The notes beneath the pieces are model-generated. The model made no database searches. It saw only the letters and a list, made by a program, of their open reading frames with translations, and had not been told where the DNA came from. The position numbers and the translations under genes are program-made. Below, piece by piece: positions 25,682 to 35,806 of a stretch of DNA of 64,000 bases (positions are counted from its first letter, which is position 1; each line of letters opens with the position of its first letter). The stretch is from Aquidulcibacter paucihalophilus (GTDB lineage Bacteria; Pseudomonadota; Alphaproteobacteria; Caulobacterales; Caulobacteraceae). Location: contig CP127384.1 in the NCBI GenBank assembly GCA_030285985.1, forward strand, positions 2,964,501 to 3,028,500, written 5' to 3'.

Positions 25682-26734
25682 ATGAACGCTCCCGTTCAGA
25701 CCAACCAGAAGGCCCAGCTGCTCCAGAACACGGTGGAGCACGTCGACATCACCTCGTTCGACGCCCGTCCGATCATCGACAGCATGCGCAAGATGTCGTT
25801 CTCGAGCCGCGACACGGCCCGGGCCGCCGACATCTTCAACATGGCCATCGAGGACAAGGACTGCTCGCCGTGGCTGATCCTGGCCGGTTCGACCTCGGCC
25901 GGCGGCTGCATGCATGTGTACCGCGACATGGTGAAGTTCGGCATGATCGACGCCGTGGTCGCCACCGGCGCCTCGATCGTCGACATGGATTTCTTCGAGG
26001 CCCTCGGTTTCAAACACTACCAGGCCGCCGGCGAGGTGGACGACAACGTCCTGCGCGACAACTACATCGACCGGATCTACGACACCTATATCGACGAGGA
26101 AGAGCTCCAGGCCTGCGACCACACCATCCTGGAGATCTGCAACCAGCTGGAGCCGCGCGGCTATTCCTCGCGCGAGTTCATCTGGGAGATGGGCAAGTGG
26201 CTGTCGGAAGGGAATGCCAAGAAGCCCGGTTCGCTGATCCAGACCGCCTATGAAGAGGGCGTGCCGATCTTCTGCCCGGCCTTCGTCGACAGCTCGGCCG
26301 GCTTCGGCCTGGTCAAGCACCAGAAGGAGCGGATGGCCGCGGGCAAGCCCTATCTGATGATCGACGCGGTCGCCGACTTCCGCGAACTGACCGACATCAA
26401 GATCGCCGCGGGCGTCACCGGCCTGTTCATGGTCGGCGGCGGCGTGCCGAAGAATTTTGCCCAGGACACGGTCGTCTGCGCCGAGATCCTCGGCGTCGAG
26501 GCCGAGATGCACCGCTATGCGGTCCAGATCACGGTCGCCGACGTGCGCGACGGCGCCTGCTCGTCATCGACGCTCAAGGAAGCCGCCTCCTGGGGCAAGG
26601 TCCAGACCACGCACGAGCAGATGGTCTTCGCCGAAGCCACCACGGTCGTGCCGCTGATCGGCTCGGACGCCTATCACCGCGGGACCTGGAAGAACCGCGA
26701 CAAGCGCCGCTGGAACAAGCTGTTCGGCAAGTAA
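25682..26734 (+). CDS. Deoxyhypusine-synthase-like enzyme (probable homospermidine or guanidino-polyamine synthase)
   Basis: A 350-residue member of the deoxyhypusine synthase family. It shows an NAD-binding segment (ILAGSTSAGGCMHVYRDMVKFGMIDAVVATGAS), PIFCPAFVDSSAGFGL, and the catalytic-lysine motif EAASWGKV with K306 matching the lysine that forms the aminobutyl-enzyme adduct in eukaryotic DHS. Bacteria lack eIF5A, and DHS homologues in polyamine clusters are thought to transfer the aminobutyl (or guanidinobutyl) group to putrescine or agmatine. The neighbouring decarboxylase and aguAB genes support that role. A terminator precedes it, so it may have its own promoter. Confidence 0.9.
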   Translation: MNAPVQTNQKAQLLQNTVEHVDITSFDARPIIDSMRKMSFSSRDTARAADIFNMAIEDKDCSPWLILAGSTSAGGCMHVYRDMVKFGMIDAVVATGASIVDMDFFEALGFKHYQAAGEVDDNVLRDNYIDRIYDTYIDEEELQACDHTILEICNQLEPRGYSSREFIWEMGKWLSEGNAKKPGSLIQTAYEEGVPIFCPAFVDSSAGFGLVKHQKERMAAGKPYLMIDAVADFRELTDIKIAAGVTGLFMVGGGVPKNFAQDTVVCAEILGVEAEMHRYAVQITVADVRDGACSSSTLKEAASWGKVQTTHEQMVFAEATTVVPLIGSDAYHRGTWKNRDKRRWNKLFGK

Positions 26735-26758
26735 GCCGATACGGACGTACGAGACGGA

Positions 26759-26785
26759 GGGCCGGGATCGCATCCCGGCCCTTTT
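26759..26785 (+). terminator. Intrinsic terminator after the DHS-like gene
   Basis: GGGCCGGGA pairs perfectly with TCCCGGCCC around TCGCA, followed by TTTT. Confidence 0.9.
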
Positions 26786-26839
26786 CGTATGCGGAACCCG
26801 GCTGCGTCCCACCCGCTTCTTCACTGAAGGAGCTTGACC

Positions 26840-27190
26840 ATGACCGACCCCAACCAGACCGCCGACGCGCGCGAGGCCGAGGACCTGGGCGAAAAGCCCG
26901 ATACGGGCCGGACGCCGGACGCCCTGACCGAGGCCCTGTCGGGTAGCGACATGGGGTCTGACACCCGCGCCGGCTCGCTGCAGGGCGGGGCCGCGACCGG
27001 GTCGGAGATCGATCCTGACCAGGACACGGTCAATGAGGCGCTCGCCAGCGAGGGCAAGGCCTCCAGCGCATCGGCCGCCGCCACGAAGGCCGATCCGGAC
27101 CCGGTCAAGAACACCGGCGAGGACGCGACCGGGAACGAGGGCGAGTCCGCCGACAGCGGCGGAGGCGAGGCCGACGCAGCGACCGGGTGA
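26840..27190 (+). CDS. Acidic, probably disordered hypothetical protein
   Basis: A 116-residue protein made almost entirely of D, E, A, G, S and T, with no hydrophobic core and no cysteine. A typical stretch is EDLGEKPDTGRTPDALTEAL, and it ends EADAATG. A strong AAGGAG ribosome-binding site lies nine bases before the ATG, which is the best evidence that it is expressed. Function unknown; such proteins are often stress-related. Confidence 0.65.
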   Translation: MTDPNQTADAREAEDLGEKPDTGRTPDALTEALSGSDMGSDTRAGSLQGGAATGSEIDPDQDTVNEALASEGKASSASAAATKADPDPVKNTGEDATGNEGESADSGGGEADAATG

Positions 27191-27298
27191 CCCCTGCGTC
27201 ATCCGCGCCTTGGCGAAGGCGCGAACCCGCCTTGCCGCCGCCGCAGGCTTGGGCCACGGTGCCGCCACCAACGACAGTCTCTTCAAGGACGATACGGG

Positions 27299-27787
27299 AT
27301 GAAGCGCACGCTCGCGGCCGCCGCACTGATGGCGGCCCTGGCCCTGGCCGGTTGCAGCCAGGCCCCCGCGGATGAGGCTCCGGCCGTCGCTGAGGCCGCT
27401 CCGGCGGCAGACGCCGCAGCCCCGGCCGCGGCCGCGCCGGCGGCACCCGCAAGCGCAGCGGCCCCGGCGGCCCCCGGCGCCCCCGCCTTCGCCGTCGTCT
27501 ATCCGGGCGGCGCGGCCCAAGGCCCCGCCACCGTCGCACGCGGTCCGGACGGGCCAGGCGGCATTCTGAGCTTCACCACGGACGCCACGCCCGACGCCGT
27601 GATCGACTTCTATCGCCAACGCGCCGAGGCCGCCGGCCTGGCATCGGTCATGGCCATGAACACGGGTGACGCCCGCGCCTACGGCGCCGCGGCCAGCGAC
27701 GGCAGCGGCAAGCTGCTGCGCGTCGTCGCCACCCCGGTCGAAGACGGCCCGACCAGCGTCCAGCTGGACTGGACCGCCGGCCGGTGA
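27299..27787 (+). CDS. Hypothetical lipoprotein
   Basis: A 162-residue protein with a clear lipobox (LALAGC) and an alanine/proline-rich linker of about 45 residues that could span part of the periplasm. The globular C-terminal part includes LSFTTDATPDAVIDFYRQRAEAAGLASVMAMN, resembling small periplasmic domains in which a helix follows a beta strand. Its stop overlaps the start of the next gene by four bases, so the two are coupled. No known family. Confidence 0.75.
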   Translation: MKRTLAAAALMAALALAGCSQAPADEAPAVAEAAPAADAAAPAAAAPAAPASAAAPAAPGAPAFAVVYPGGAAQGPATVARGPDGPGGILSFTTDATPDAVIDFYRQRAEAAGLASVMAMNTGDARAYGAAASDGSGKLLRVVATPVEDGPTSVQLDWTAGR

Positions 27788-28543
27788 AATCCGCCGCCGT
27801 CCTGGCCGCCTGCCTCCTGATGGGCGGGTGCGCCACGGCCGGTCGGCCCGTCGTCGCGCTCGCGCCGGTCGAAGGCTATCTCGACCGTGCCGCCGTCACA
27901 GCCGTCGCGGCGCAATTCTCCCCCTCCCCCATGGATCCCCGGGCCGGGCAGGCCGCGTTCGCTTCGGTCGAACCGGGCACGGACCGCTGGTGGCTGGCGA
28001 CCGCCCAGGCCGAGCTGCGGCCGCCCGAGGCCGCCCAGCATTTCGACTGCGTCCTAGGTACGCGTCTGGCAGAGTCGCCGCGCCCCGCCCTGACGCGGCT
28101 GATGAACCGGCTGCTGATCGATTCAGCGAGCGTGGCCAGTGCGCTGGCCGAGCGCGCGCCGCGACGGCGGCCCGTCGCCGATCAGCCGGACCTGCAGACC
28201 TGCGTGCGTATGGACGAGTCGGTACGCAACAGCCCCTCATGGCCGGCGGGCGGAGCGGTCGCCGGGGCCGCCTATGGCGAGATGTTTGCGGCGCTGGCGC
28301 CCGATCAGGCGGAGGCGGCGCGACGGCGCGGGCGCGACATCGGCGAGAGCCGGGCCCTGTGCCGCGTCAACTGGCAGGCCGATGTGACCGACGGCCTGCA
28401 GATCGGCCGGACCGTCTATGAACGCGCCGCCGTCACCCCGGAATTCGCCGCCGATCTGGACGCCGCACGGGCGGAAGTCGCGGCCGCGCGCGCCGAGGGC
28501 CTGACCAATCCCGGCTGCGCGGCGGAGCGCCGGGCGCTGGGTC

Positions 28544-28563
<20 letters not shown>
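27784..28563 (+). CDS. Degenerate class A acid phosphatase/PAP2-like lipoprotein (probable pseudoenzyme)
   Basis: A 259-residue protein with a lipobox at C16 (LLMGGC). Its C-terminal half aligns by eye with PhoN-type class A acid phosphatases: RRRP (residues 127-130), SPSWPAGGAVAGAAYGEM where PSGH is expected, and GESRALCRVNWQADV where SRx5HxxxD is expected. Both catalytic histidines are replaced (G157 and N196), and the upstream lysine of the RP motif also appears lost, while R190 and D200 remain. It should therefore lack phosphatase activity. Its start overlaps the upstream lipoprotein stop, and its 3' end overlaps convergent aguB by 20 bases. Confidence 0.72.
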
Positions 28564-29412
<849 letters not shown>

Positions 29413-29413
<1 letters not shown>

Positions 29414-30417
29414 CAGGCAGGCTCCTGCTGGGAGATGCAGTGGAAGGATCCGCCGCCGGACAGGATGGCGATGGAGGACAGGGGGATGATCTCGCGGTCC
29501 GGGAAGACCGTCTTCAGGCCCTGGCAAACCAGGTCGACGGCGCGCGCATTGCCGTAGTCCGGCACGATCACGGCGCCGTTGGCGATGAGGAAATTCATGT
29601 GGCTGGCCGGAATGGGCTTTTCGTCCTCGTCGCCGATGAAGCCGGGCGACGGCAGGCGCAGCAGTTTGAGCGGCGCACCGGTCGCATCCGTCATCTCCGA
29701 CAGCGCCTTTGCCACGGCGTCATAGACCTCATCATTCGGATCGCCGCGGCCCCAGGCGATCGGGCAGGCGACGACGCCCGGCGCGACGAAGCGGGCGAGG
29801 TTGTCGACGTGGCCGTCGGTGTGGTCGTTCAGCAGGCCGTCACCGAGCCACAGCACCTGCCGCGCGCCAAGGGACGCCGTCAGCGCCGCCTCGGCCGCGG
29901 CCTCGGTCCAGCCGGGGTTGCGGTTGGGGTTCAGCAGGCACTGACGGGTGGTGACGATGGTCCCCTGCCCGTCGTGATCCAGCGCCCCGCCCTCGAGAAT
30001 GAAGTCGCGACGGTCCAGCGCCACGCCGGACGCAGCACCGATCTGGTCGGCCACCGTGTCGTCGTGCTTGAGCTCATACTTCCCGCCCCAGCCGTTGAAG
30101 CGGAAGGCGGCGGCGCTCCCAGACCCGGCACCGAAGATCGGACCGGTGTCGCGCAGCCAGATGTCGCCGAACCGGCCGTCGATGATCTCGACATTGGCAA
30201 CCCCGGCGAAGCGGGCCCGGGCGTCGTCGAGGGCCTCAGGCTTTCCGACCATCAGCTTGACCGTCTCGCGGCCCGGCCCGGCGAGGGCGCGAACGAGGGC
30301 CTCGACCTCGGCCTGGGCCGGTTCAAGGTTTTCCTCCCACAGCTCACCGTGGCTGGGCCAGCCGACCCACATCGCGCGATGCGGCGACCATTCGGCGGGG
30401 ATGGGAGTCGCAGTCAT
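29413..30417 (-). CDS. aguA: Agmatine deiminase
   Basis: A 334-residue guanidino-modifying enzyme of the peptidylarginine-deiminase fold. Motifs include PAEWSPHRAMWVGWPSH, DIWLRDTGPIF, FNGWGGKY, ILEGGALDHDGQGTIVTTRQCLLNPNRNP, NDHTDGHVDNLARF and the catalytic cysteine C327 in GGGSFHCISQQEP. It hydrolyses agmatine to N-carbamoylputrescine and ammonia for AguB. Start taken at the ATG that gives the family N-terminus (MTATPIPAEW). Confidence 0.95.
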
Positions 30418-30512
30418 GAGCGGGGAAACATCCTCGGTGTGAACGGGCTGGCTGCGCCAGATAGACACCCCGGTCCGCGACTTCAACGGAGCAGGTCAAA
30501 AGCAGCCACGCA

Positions 30513-30547
30513 CAAAAGAAAGGGGCGGCCCGTTTCCGGACCGCCCC
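30513..30547 (-). terminator. Intrinsic terminator of the TonB-dependent receptor gene
   Basis: In the minus-strand transcript GGGGCGGTCCG pairs with CGGGCCGCCCC (one U-G pair) around a GAAA loop, followed by TTTCTTTT. The wobble works only for the minus strand. Confidence 0.85.
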
Positions 30548-30578
30548 GATCATTTCAGTTCAGGCCGAAGCCTGGGTC

Positions 30579-33083
30579 TTAGAAGGCCACCCGAAGGGTC
30601 GCCGAGATCGTGCGCGGAGCGCCGACCGAGGCGAAGGGCTGGCTGAAGCCAGGGGCGCCGGGGGTCGCCGACGCGCGGGTGCCGAGGTTGGCGTAGTACT
30701 GCTCGTCGAAGATGTTGTCGGCGTTCACCTGGATGAAGGTGCCTTCGTAGCCGAAGGCAGCCATGTCGAGGCGGATGTTGGCGTCAACCGTGGTGAAGGC
30801 GTCAGCGGACATGTCATTGACGTCGGTCACCCAGCGCTCGCCGGTGTATTTCGCCTGGAGGCCAGCCTCCAGATACTCGGTGAACTGGTAGTTGATGCGA
30901 GCCGAGGCCATCCATTCCGGCGTCTCGACCAGCTCCTTGCCCTTGGTGAGCACGATCTGCGGAATGCCACCGACGGTGTTGTTCACGTAGTCGTCCTGCA
31001 CTTCCGAGTTCAGCCAGGTCGCCGAGGCGTACAGGCTGAGGGCTTCGATCGGCGACCAGCCGATGGAGCCTTCAGCGCCGATGCGCTCGACCGAACCAAC
31101 GTTACGGTCAACGAACTGACCCAGGTCGTCATCGAAGGAGCTGACGATGCGGTTCTCTTCGTTGTTGGCGAACACCGAGACGGTGCCGACCAGGTTCGGG
31201 ACCGAGTAGCGGTAGCCGAGGTCGAAGTTCTGGGCCGATTCAGGCTGGACGGTCGGGTTGCCGACCGTGCCATCGGCGAACCGGCGGACGCCGTAGAGGC
31301 TGTCCGTGCGCGGGGCCGAGAGCGTTTCCGCATAGTTGGCATAGACCGAGTGGCCTTCGCCCCAGCGATAGGTGGCACCGACGTTCGGGAGGATGTCCTC
31401 ATACTCCACCGTCCGCGAGTACGGAGCGATGTACTGCGTGGTGCTGCCGGCGAACACGACGTTGCCGCCGGTGCCCGGAACGACGGTCGGGGTTTCGGTG
31501 GTGCAGCGGACGTTCGACGAGGCGTTCTGGGTGAAGCAGAACTGGTTCAGTTCACGGGTGAAGAACGGTGCACGGACGCCGATGTTCAGGGTCAGGGCGT
31601 CGTCCATGAACTGGCCGCGGTATTCGAGCGAGAACTGGTTCAGCTCGGCGATCGACAGGCGGTTACGCGAGGTCAGGTCGTAACCATCCAGGTTGACGAC
31701 GCGGTTGGCTTCGTCATTGCGGCCGCCGAACCAGTCGACGAAGCGCGGGTCGGACGGGTTCGAGAAGTTGACGCGGCCGTACAGGCCCGTCTGGCGGTGA
31801 CGACCGTAGTCGAACGCATAGGCGGCGCGAATGCGGTTGTTGTCGTCCAGATCCCAGATCAGCGAGGTGTTCAGACCATAGCGATGGGTGTTGGTGTTGG
31901 ACGGCGTCATGACACGGACGCGGTCCAGGGTGTCGCCGTCGCCGTTCAGGTCGACGCCGCCGGTGGCCGAGGTGCCGCGGATCAGGCGATCCGTTTCCGA
32001 CAGGACTGCCTGCTGCGTGCCGCCGTTGGCCAGGGTGTACTGGAACGACGGGTCAACCGTCAGCACCAGGCTGTCCGACAGGGTCAAACGCGATTGGCCG
32101 CGGATGCTGCCCGTGTTGGACGGGTTGACGCGCAGACCCCAGTAGTTGGTGCCGTTCGCGTCGTTGTCAGCCACGCCGTTGCGGAAGGTCGGGGCGATGT
32201 AGGTCGTGTCGAAATCGACGTCCCAGCCACGCGGGTCGGTTTCGACCTGCGGCAGGATCGAGCCGGTCGAGGTGCCGAGGTTCGGGCCGAGGTAGTTGTT
32301 GTTGCGGTTCTCGTTCCAGTTACCCGACAGCGACAGGAAGTCGCCGTTGTCGCCGAGCGGCTGATAGATGCGGGCGTTGAACTGCGTCTTCTGCAGGTCG
32401 CCGAAGCCCTTGAACTTGTCATAGTCCGTCTTCGAGACGGCGAACCAGGCCGAGGTGCCCAGCGGGCCGAACGTGCCGGTGTCCATCAGGAACATGTAGC
32501 GGCGATAGTTGAAGTCGCCGTACGAGAACTGGCCCCAGCCGCCGAAGTCGGCAGCGGGGCGGCGCGTGATGTAGTTGATGGTACCGCCGGTGGCTGCGGC
32601 GGTCGGGCTGTCGACGTCGGTCGAACCGGTGTTGACCGAGGCGCGCTCGATCAGCTCCGGGTCCAGCTGCTGGTTGGTGTAGGTGGCGTAGTTGCCGGTG
32701 TCGTTCAGCGGAATGCCGTCGAACGTCAGCGAGACGCGGTTACCGTCGAAGCCGCGGAGACGGATGTTACCGCCCGACGAGCCGTAGGAGTCGGTGTTGG
32801 TGAAGCTGAGGCCGGGCGTCAGGTTCAGGGTCTGCAGGATCGTCTGACCCGGGGTCTGGGTCGCGATGAACTCTTGCGTGATGGTGTTGCGGGTCTTGGC
32901 GACCGTCTCGGAGACGGCCAGGCCATCGACGTTACGCGGGCCGGTTGCGCCCGTGACCACGACTTCGTCGAGTTCGGTGGCTTCCGTGCCCGAAGACTGG
33001 GCCGAAGCGGCGCCGGCGACCAGAAGGCCGCTGAAGAGGGCGGTCGTCGCCCAGAACACGCGTTTGCGGTTCGTCATTGTCAT
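30579..33083 (-). CDS. TonB-dependent outer-membrane receptor
   Basis: An 834-residue receptor with a signal peptide ending in AGAASAQ, a TonB box-like segment (TELDEVVVTGA), a plug domain (GQTILQTLNLTPGLSF, IRLRGFDGNRVSLTFDGIPLND, GSTDVDSPTAAATGGTINYITRRPA) and a long beta-barrel ending in the export signal ATLRVAF. These proteins import scarce ligands across the outer membrane using TonB energy. A near-consensus Pho box upstream points to a phosphorus-containing ligand rather than a siderophore, but the ligand cannot be read from sequence. ATG chosen because GGGGA precedes it. Confidence 0.93.
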   Translation of the reverse strand: MTMTNRKRVFWATTALFSGLLVAGAASAQSSGTEATELDEVVVTGATGPRNVDGLAVSETVAKTRNTITQEFIATQTPGQTILQTLNLTPGLSFTNTDSYGSSGGNIRLRGFDGNRVSLTFDGIPLNDTGNYATYTNQQLDPELIERASVNTGSTDVDSPTAAATGGTINYITRRPAADFGGWGQFSYGDFNYRRYMFLMDTGTFGPLGTSAWFAVSKTDYDKFKGFGDLQKTQFNARIYQPLGDNGDFLSLSGNWNENRNNNYLGPNLGTSTGSILPQVETDPRGWDVDFDTTYIAPTFRNGVADNDANGTNYWGLRVNPSNTGSIRGQSRLTLSDSLVLTVDPSFQYTLANGGTQQAVLSETDRLIRGTSATGGVDLNGDGDTLDRVRVMTPSNTNTHRYGLNTSLIWDLDDNNRIRAAYAFDYGRHRQTGLYGRVNFSNPSDPRFVDWFGGRNDEANRVVNLDGYDLTSRNRLSIAELNQFSLEYRGQFMDDALTLNIGVRAPFFTRELNQFCFTQNASSNVRCTTETPTVVPGTGGNVVFAGSTTQYIAPYSRTVEYEDILPNVGATYRWGEGHSVYANYAETLSAPRTDSLYGVRRFADGTVGNPTVQPESAQNFDLGYRYSVPNLVGTVSVFANNEENRIVSSFDDDLGQFVDRNVGSVERIGAEGSIGWSPIEALSLYASATWLNSEVQDDYVNNTVGGIPQIVLTKGKELVETPEWMASARINYQFTEYLEAGLQAKYTGERWVTDVNDMSADAFTTVDANIRLDMAAFGYEGTFIQVNADNIFDEQYYANLGTRASATPGAPGFSQPFASVGAPRTISATLRVAF

Positions 33084-33185
33084 CTATCCCCGATGAAGAA
33101 GGGCGCGTGCGCCCGGCAACCGGCGGCAGCCGGCTAATCTCCCGCCCCCTCTAGGCGTGCCATCAGAAAGTGGGACGACATTCGT

Positions 33186-33203
33186 GTGACAGTGATATGA
33201 CAG
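33186..33203 (-). promoter_or_regulatory. Near-consensus Pho box of the TonB-dependent receptor gene
   Basis: The minus strand reads CTGTCATATCACTGTCAC: two CTGTCA repeats 11 bp apart with a 4-bp spacer, the PhoB-binding pattern. It is about 100 bp upstream of the receptor start and in its orientation. The rest of the 249-bp gap (33084-33332) holds no gene I can support. Confidence 0.78.
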
Positions 33204-33332
33204 CCGCCGTCGGTGGCGTCAGAGACACACCCGGGCAAACCGGAAGCTGTGGATGATTCCGGGGGCGGTCTCACTCACGTCGGACCGGTCGCTATTTCGT
33301 CCGGGGCCGGACGGAGCTGGGCCCGGCGTGGA

Positions 33333-33968
33333 CTATTCGCCCCAGACCGCGCGCAGGCGCGCTGCCCGGCCGCAGAAACGGCTGTAGCCGGCGTACCGCA
33401 CCGGGTTCAGGCGGGCGAAATCCTGGTGGTAAGCCTCCGCGGGCCAGAAGCGCGCCGCATCACGGACCGGAGTCACGAATCGGGCGGCCCCTATCCGGGC
33501 AGCCGCCGCACGACGCGACGCCTCGGCGGCGGGCTTCTGGGCCGCGCTGGCGAACACGGCGGTCGCATAGGATGCCCCCTGGTCGCAGAACTGGCCATCG
33601 GGGTCGGTGGGATCGATGGTCAGCCAGAACCGGTCGACAAGCTGGCGATAGGTGATCCGGGTCGGATCAAAGGTGACCTGGACCGCCTCAAGGTGGCCGG
33701 TGCCGCCCTGGACGACCTGCTCATAGGTGGGATTGGCGGCGCGGCCGCCGGCAAAGCCGGACACTGCCGTCACCACACCCGGAATCCGCTCGAAATTGGC
33801 CTCGACGGACCAGAAGCAGCCGCCCGCGAAAACGGCGACCTCGCGCCGGCCGCTGTCCCGCGCCTGCGGGCTGGACGGCGCGCTCTCGGCGGGAGCACCC
33901 GGCGAGCAGGCGGCGAGGGCAAGAATAACGAGGCTGCAGATGGCGCGGCGGGACATGGGGCGGGACAT
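33333..33968 (-). CDS. msrA: Peptide-methionine (S)-S-oxide reductase, exported lipoprotein form
   Basis: A 211-residue MsrA with an N-terminal lipobox (LALAAC), so it probably acts in the periplasm. The catalytic motif is GGCFWSVEANFERIPGV; further family segments are GFAGGRAANPTYEQVVQGGTGHLEAVQVTFDP and DQGASYATAVF. It reduces methionine-S-sulfoxide in oxidised proteins. The resolving-cysteine region differs (SRFCGRAARLRA). A second in-frame ATG four codons in is equally possible. Monocistronic. Confidence 0.9.
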   Translation of the reverse strand: MSRPMSRRAICSLVILALAACSPGAPAESAPSSPQARDSGRREVAVFAGGCFWSVEANFERIPGVVTAVSGFAGGRAANPTYEQVVQGGTGHLEAVQVTFDPTRITYRQLVDRFWLTIDPTDPDGQFCDQGASYATAVFASAAQKPAAEASRRAAAARIGAARFVTPVRDAARFWPAEAYHQDFARLNPVRYAGYSRFCGRAARLRAVWGE

Positions 33969-34060
33969 GAGGGCGGCAACTCCGGCGGCGCGACGGGGTC
34001 CGCGCCATGACCGACATACGATGGTCGCGCCCCAACGGTTTCAGATCAAGCGGACAAAGC

Positions 34061-34092
34061 AAAACCGCCGCCCCCCTTTCGGGAGGCGGCGG
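34061..34092 (-). terminator. Intrinsic terminator of the OmpA-family gene
   Basis: In the minus-strand RNA a 12-bp stem (GCC-GCC-rich, one U-G pair) closes a GAAA loop and is followed by TTTT. It lies about 30 bases after the stop. Confidence 0.8.
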
Positions 34093-34123
34093 CTCTGTGT
34101 TGCTGGCCTTCGGCCTTCCGGGT

Positions 34124-35305
34124 TTAGCGGAAGTTGATGCCGATGGTGGCGCGACGGTTGAGCGGCTCACGCACGCCGTCGGCGGTGGCGCGGGCCAGGG
34201 CGGTTTCGCCCTTGCCGTCCAGCGAGATCACGCCGCCGTTGACGCCCTGGGCGACCAGGGCATCAGCCACGGTGCGCGAACGGCGGTTCGACAGGCCGAC
34301 GTTGTACGCCGCGGAACCCGAGGTGTCGGCGTGACCGACGACCAGGATGCGCGTCGGACGACCCGACTTGGCGTAGTTGGCGGCTTGCGTCACCACCGAC
34401 GAGGCTTCGGCCGTCAGGTCCGAACGATCCCAGTCGAAATACACCACGAACTCACGCGCGGCCGGAACCGGAGGCGGCGGGGGCGGGGGAGGCGGCGGGG
34501 GCGGCGGGGGCGGGGGCGGCGGGGGCGGCGGGGGCGGGGGAGGCGGCACATAGTCCGGCTCGTCCGCACCGAACGCATAGCGCAGGCCCAGCGTCAGGGT
34601 GTGGCTGTTGTCATAACGGCCCGCGAGCGGACCGATAGCCGACGGGGCCGACGACACGAAGGTCGCGGTCTCGAAGTTCGACATCAGATAGCGATAGGTC
34701 AGGTCCAGATGGGCCCGGTCGCTGATCGCGAAGGCCAGACCGGCAATGGCTTGCGCCGCCAGTTCGGTCGAGCTGTCGTCAGCGCCGACGCCCACGCCGC
34801 GCAGGGTGGTCGAGCCACCCAGCGTGCCGAGGAACTCGGTGTTGACCCGGTTCATGCCGGCGCCCAGACCGATGAACGGACGCAGGGCATCGCCCTCGCT
34901 GCCGAAATCATAGATCACATTCATCATCAGCGACGCGGCGCTGATCTCGCCGTCCGGCCCGACGCAGGGGCTGGCAACGGGACCGATGGCGCAGACGCCC
35001 GACGGAAGGCCAGCGCTCGGGCTGGTGATCGTCTCGATGTCGTTCGAGCGATAGCCGCCCTCGAGCTCGACACGCCAGTTCTGGTCGAACCGGTAGCCCA
35101 GACGGGCGAAGGCCGCCCAATCGTCCTGGGCTTCAAAGTCGAACTGGCGACCCGTGGTCTGCGACCGCGACTCGATGGTGTCGATCGTGTGGTAGCCCGC
35201 ATCAATCGCGCCGTACCAGCCGTTCGGCTCGGCGTTGGCAACGCCGGCGGACAGGGCGAGAGCCCCGACAGCGCTGGTGGCCAGAATGAAAGTCTTAACG
35301 CGCAT
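34124..35305 (-). CDS. OmpA-family outer-membrane protein with polyproline linker
   Basis: A 393-residue protein with a signal peptide (AVGALALSAGVANA), an eight-stranded OmpA-like beta-barrel (NGWYGAIDAGYHT ... TLGLRYAFGADEPDY), a run of 26 consecutive prolines at residues 254-279, and a C-terminal OmpA peptidoglycan-binding domain (FVVYFDWDRSDLTAEA ... GHADTSGSAAYNVGLSNRRSRTVADAL). It should tether the outer membrane to peptidoglycan. The ATG has GGAGGG upstream; a longer open frame upstream has no signal-like content. Confidence 0.93.
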   Translation of the reverse strand: MRVKTFILATSAVGALALSAGVANAEPNGWYGAIDAGYHTIDTIESRSQTTGRQFDFEAQDDWAAFARLGYRFDQNWRVELEGGYRSNDIETITSPSAGLPSGVCAIGPVASPCVGPDGEISAASLMMNVIYDFGSEGDALRPFIGLGAGMNRVNTEFLGTLGGSTTLRGVGVGADDSSTELAAQAIAGLAFAISDRAHLDLTYRYLMSNFETATFVSSAPSAIGPLAGRYDNSHTLTLGLRYAFGADEPDYVPPPPPPPPPPPPPPPPPPPPPPPPPPVPAAREFVVYFDWDRSDLTAEASSVVTQAANYAKSGRPTRILVVGHADTSGSAAYNVGLSNRRSRTVADALVAQGVNGGVISLDGKGETALARATADGVREPLNRRATIGINFR

Positions 35306-35530
35306 GGGTGGATGCCCTCCGCAGCCCAAGTGAATCTGTGACGGCGTAGTAGCCGCCGCTAAGGTGTCATAACAGCCCAGCTGGCCCAGGTCGAGACGGG
35401 CGAATGCGAAGGATGGCGAGCGTGGCTGATGGGCTACAGGAGCCCGCCGCAAGCCCCGTTTTGCGCGAATTCCTGGCCAACGCATCTCCTTGCGGGAGAG
35501 GAAGTCGCCAGAACGGGTCTGGTGAGCCCG

Positions 35531-35716
35531 CTAGCCGCCGCCGGTTCGTCCCGTCGCCTTGCCCGTTCCCTCGCATACCGGGCAGGTTTCGCCGGTGGTC
35601 GTCGTACCTCCGCCCTGGCATTCCGGGCACAGGACCGCGTCGAGGCCCTGCAGCTGGGCCGGATCCGTGGGGCGGGACCGGGTCAGGTCGCGATCATCGA
35701 TCTCATGCTCTTTCAT
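35531..35716 (-). CDS. Small CxxC zinc-finger-like protein
   Basis: A 61-residue protein with an acidic/basic N-terminus ([16 protein letters not shown]) and two closely spaced pairs, CPECQGGG and [10 protein letters not shown], resembling one DnaJ-type zinc centre. The cysteine spacing is too regular to be chance in an antisense frame. The ribosome-binding site is weak. It lies between the OmpA and argB genes. The flanking 35306-35530 stretch shows no further gene. Role unknown; small zinc-ribbon proteins of this kind often bind nucleic acid or proteins. Confidence 0.62.
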   Translation of the reverse strand: MKEHEIDDRDLTRSRPTDPAQLQGLDAVLCPECQGGGTTTTGETCPVCEGTGKATGRTGGG

Positions 35717-35806
35717 ACCGGGACCAACGGTCAGGGCGCGCGCAGGTTTCACGGCGGCTGGTTTCAGGTGACAGCGACCGGGCCTCGCTTTAGGAGCCTG
35801 CTCATC

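Noticed and set aside
35404..35793. Plus-strand frame upstream of argB as an argB extension or separate gene
   Set aside because: argB has a clear ribosome-binding site and family N-terminus at 35807; the upstream frame is proline/arginine-rich and unconserved.
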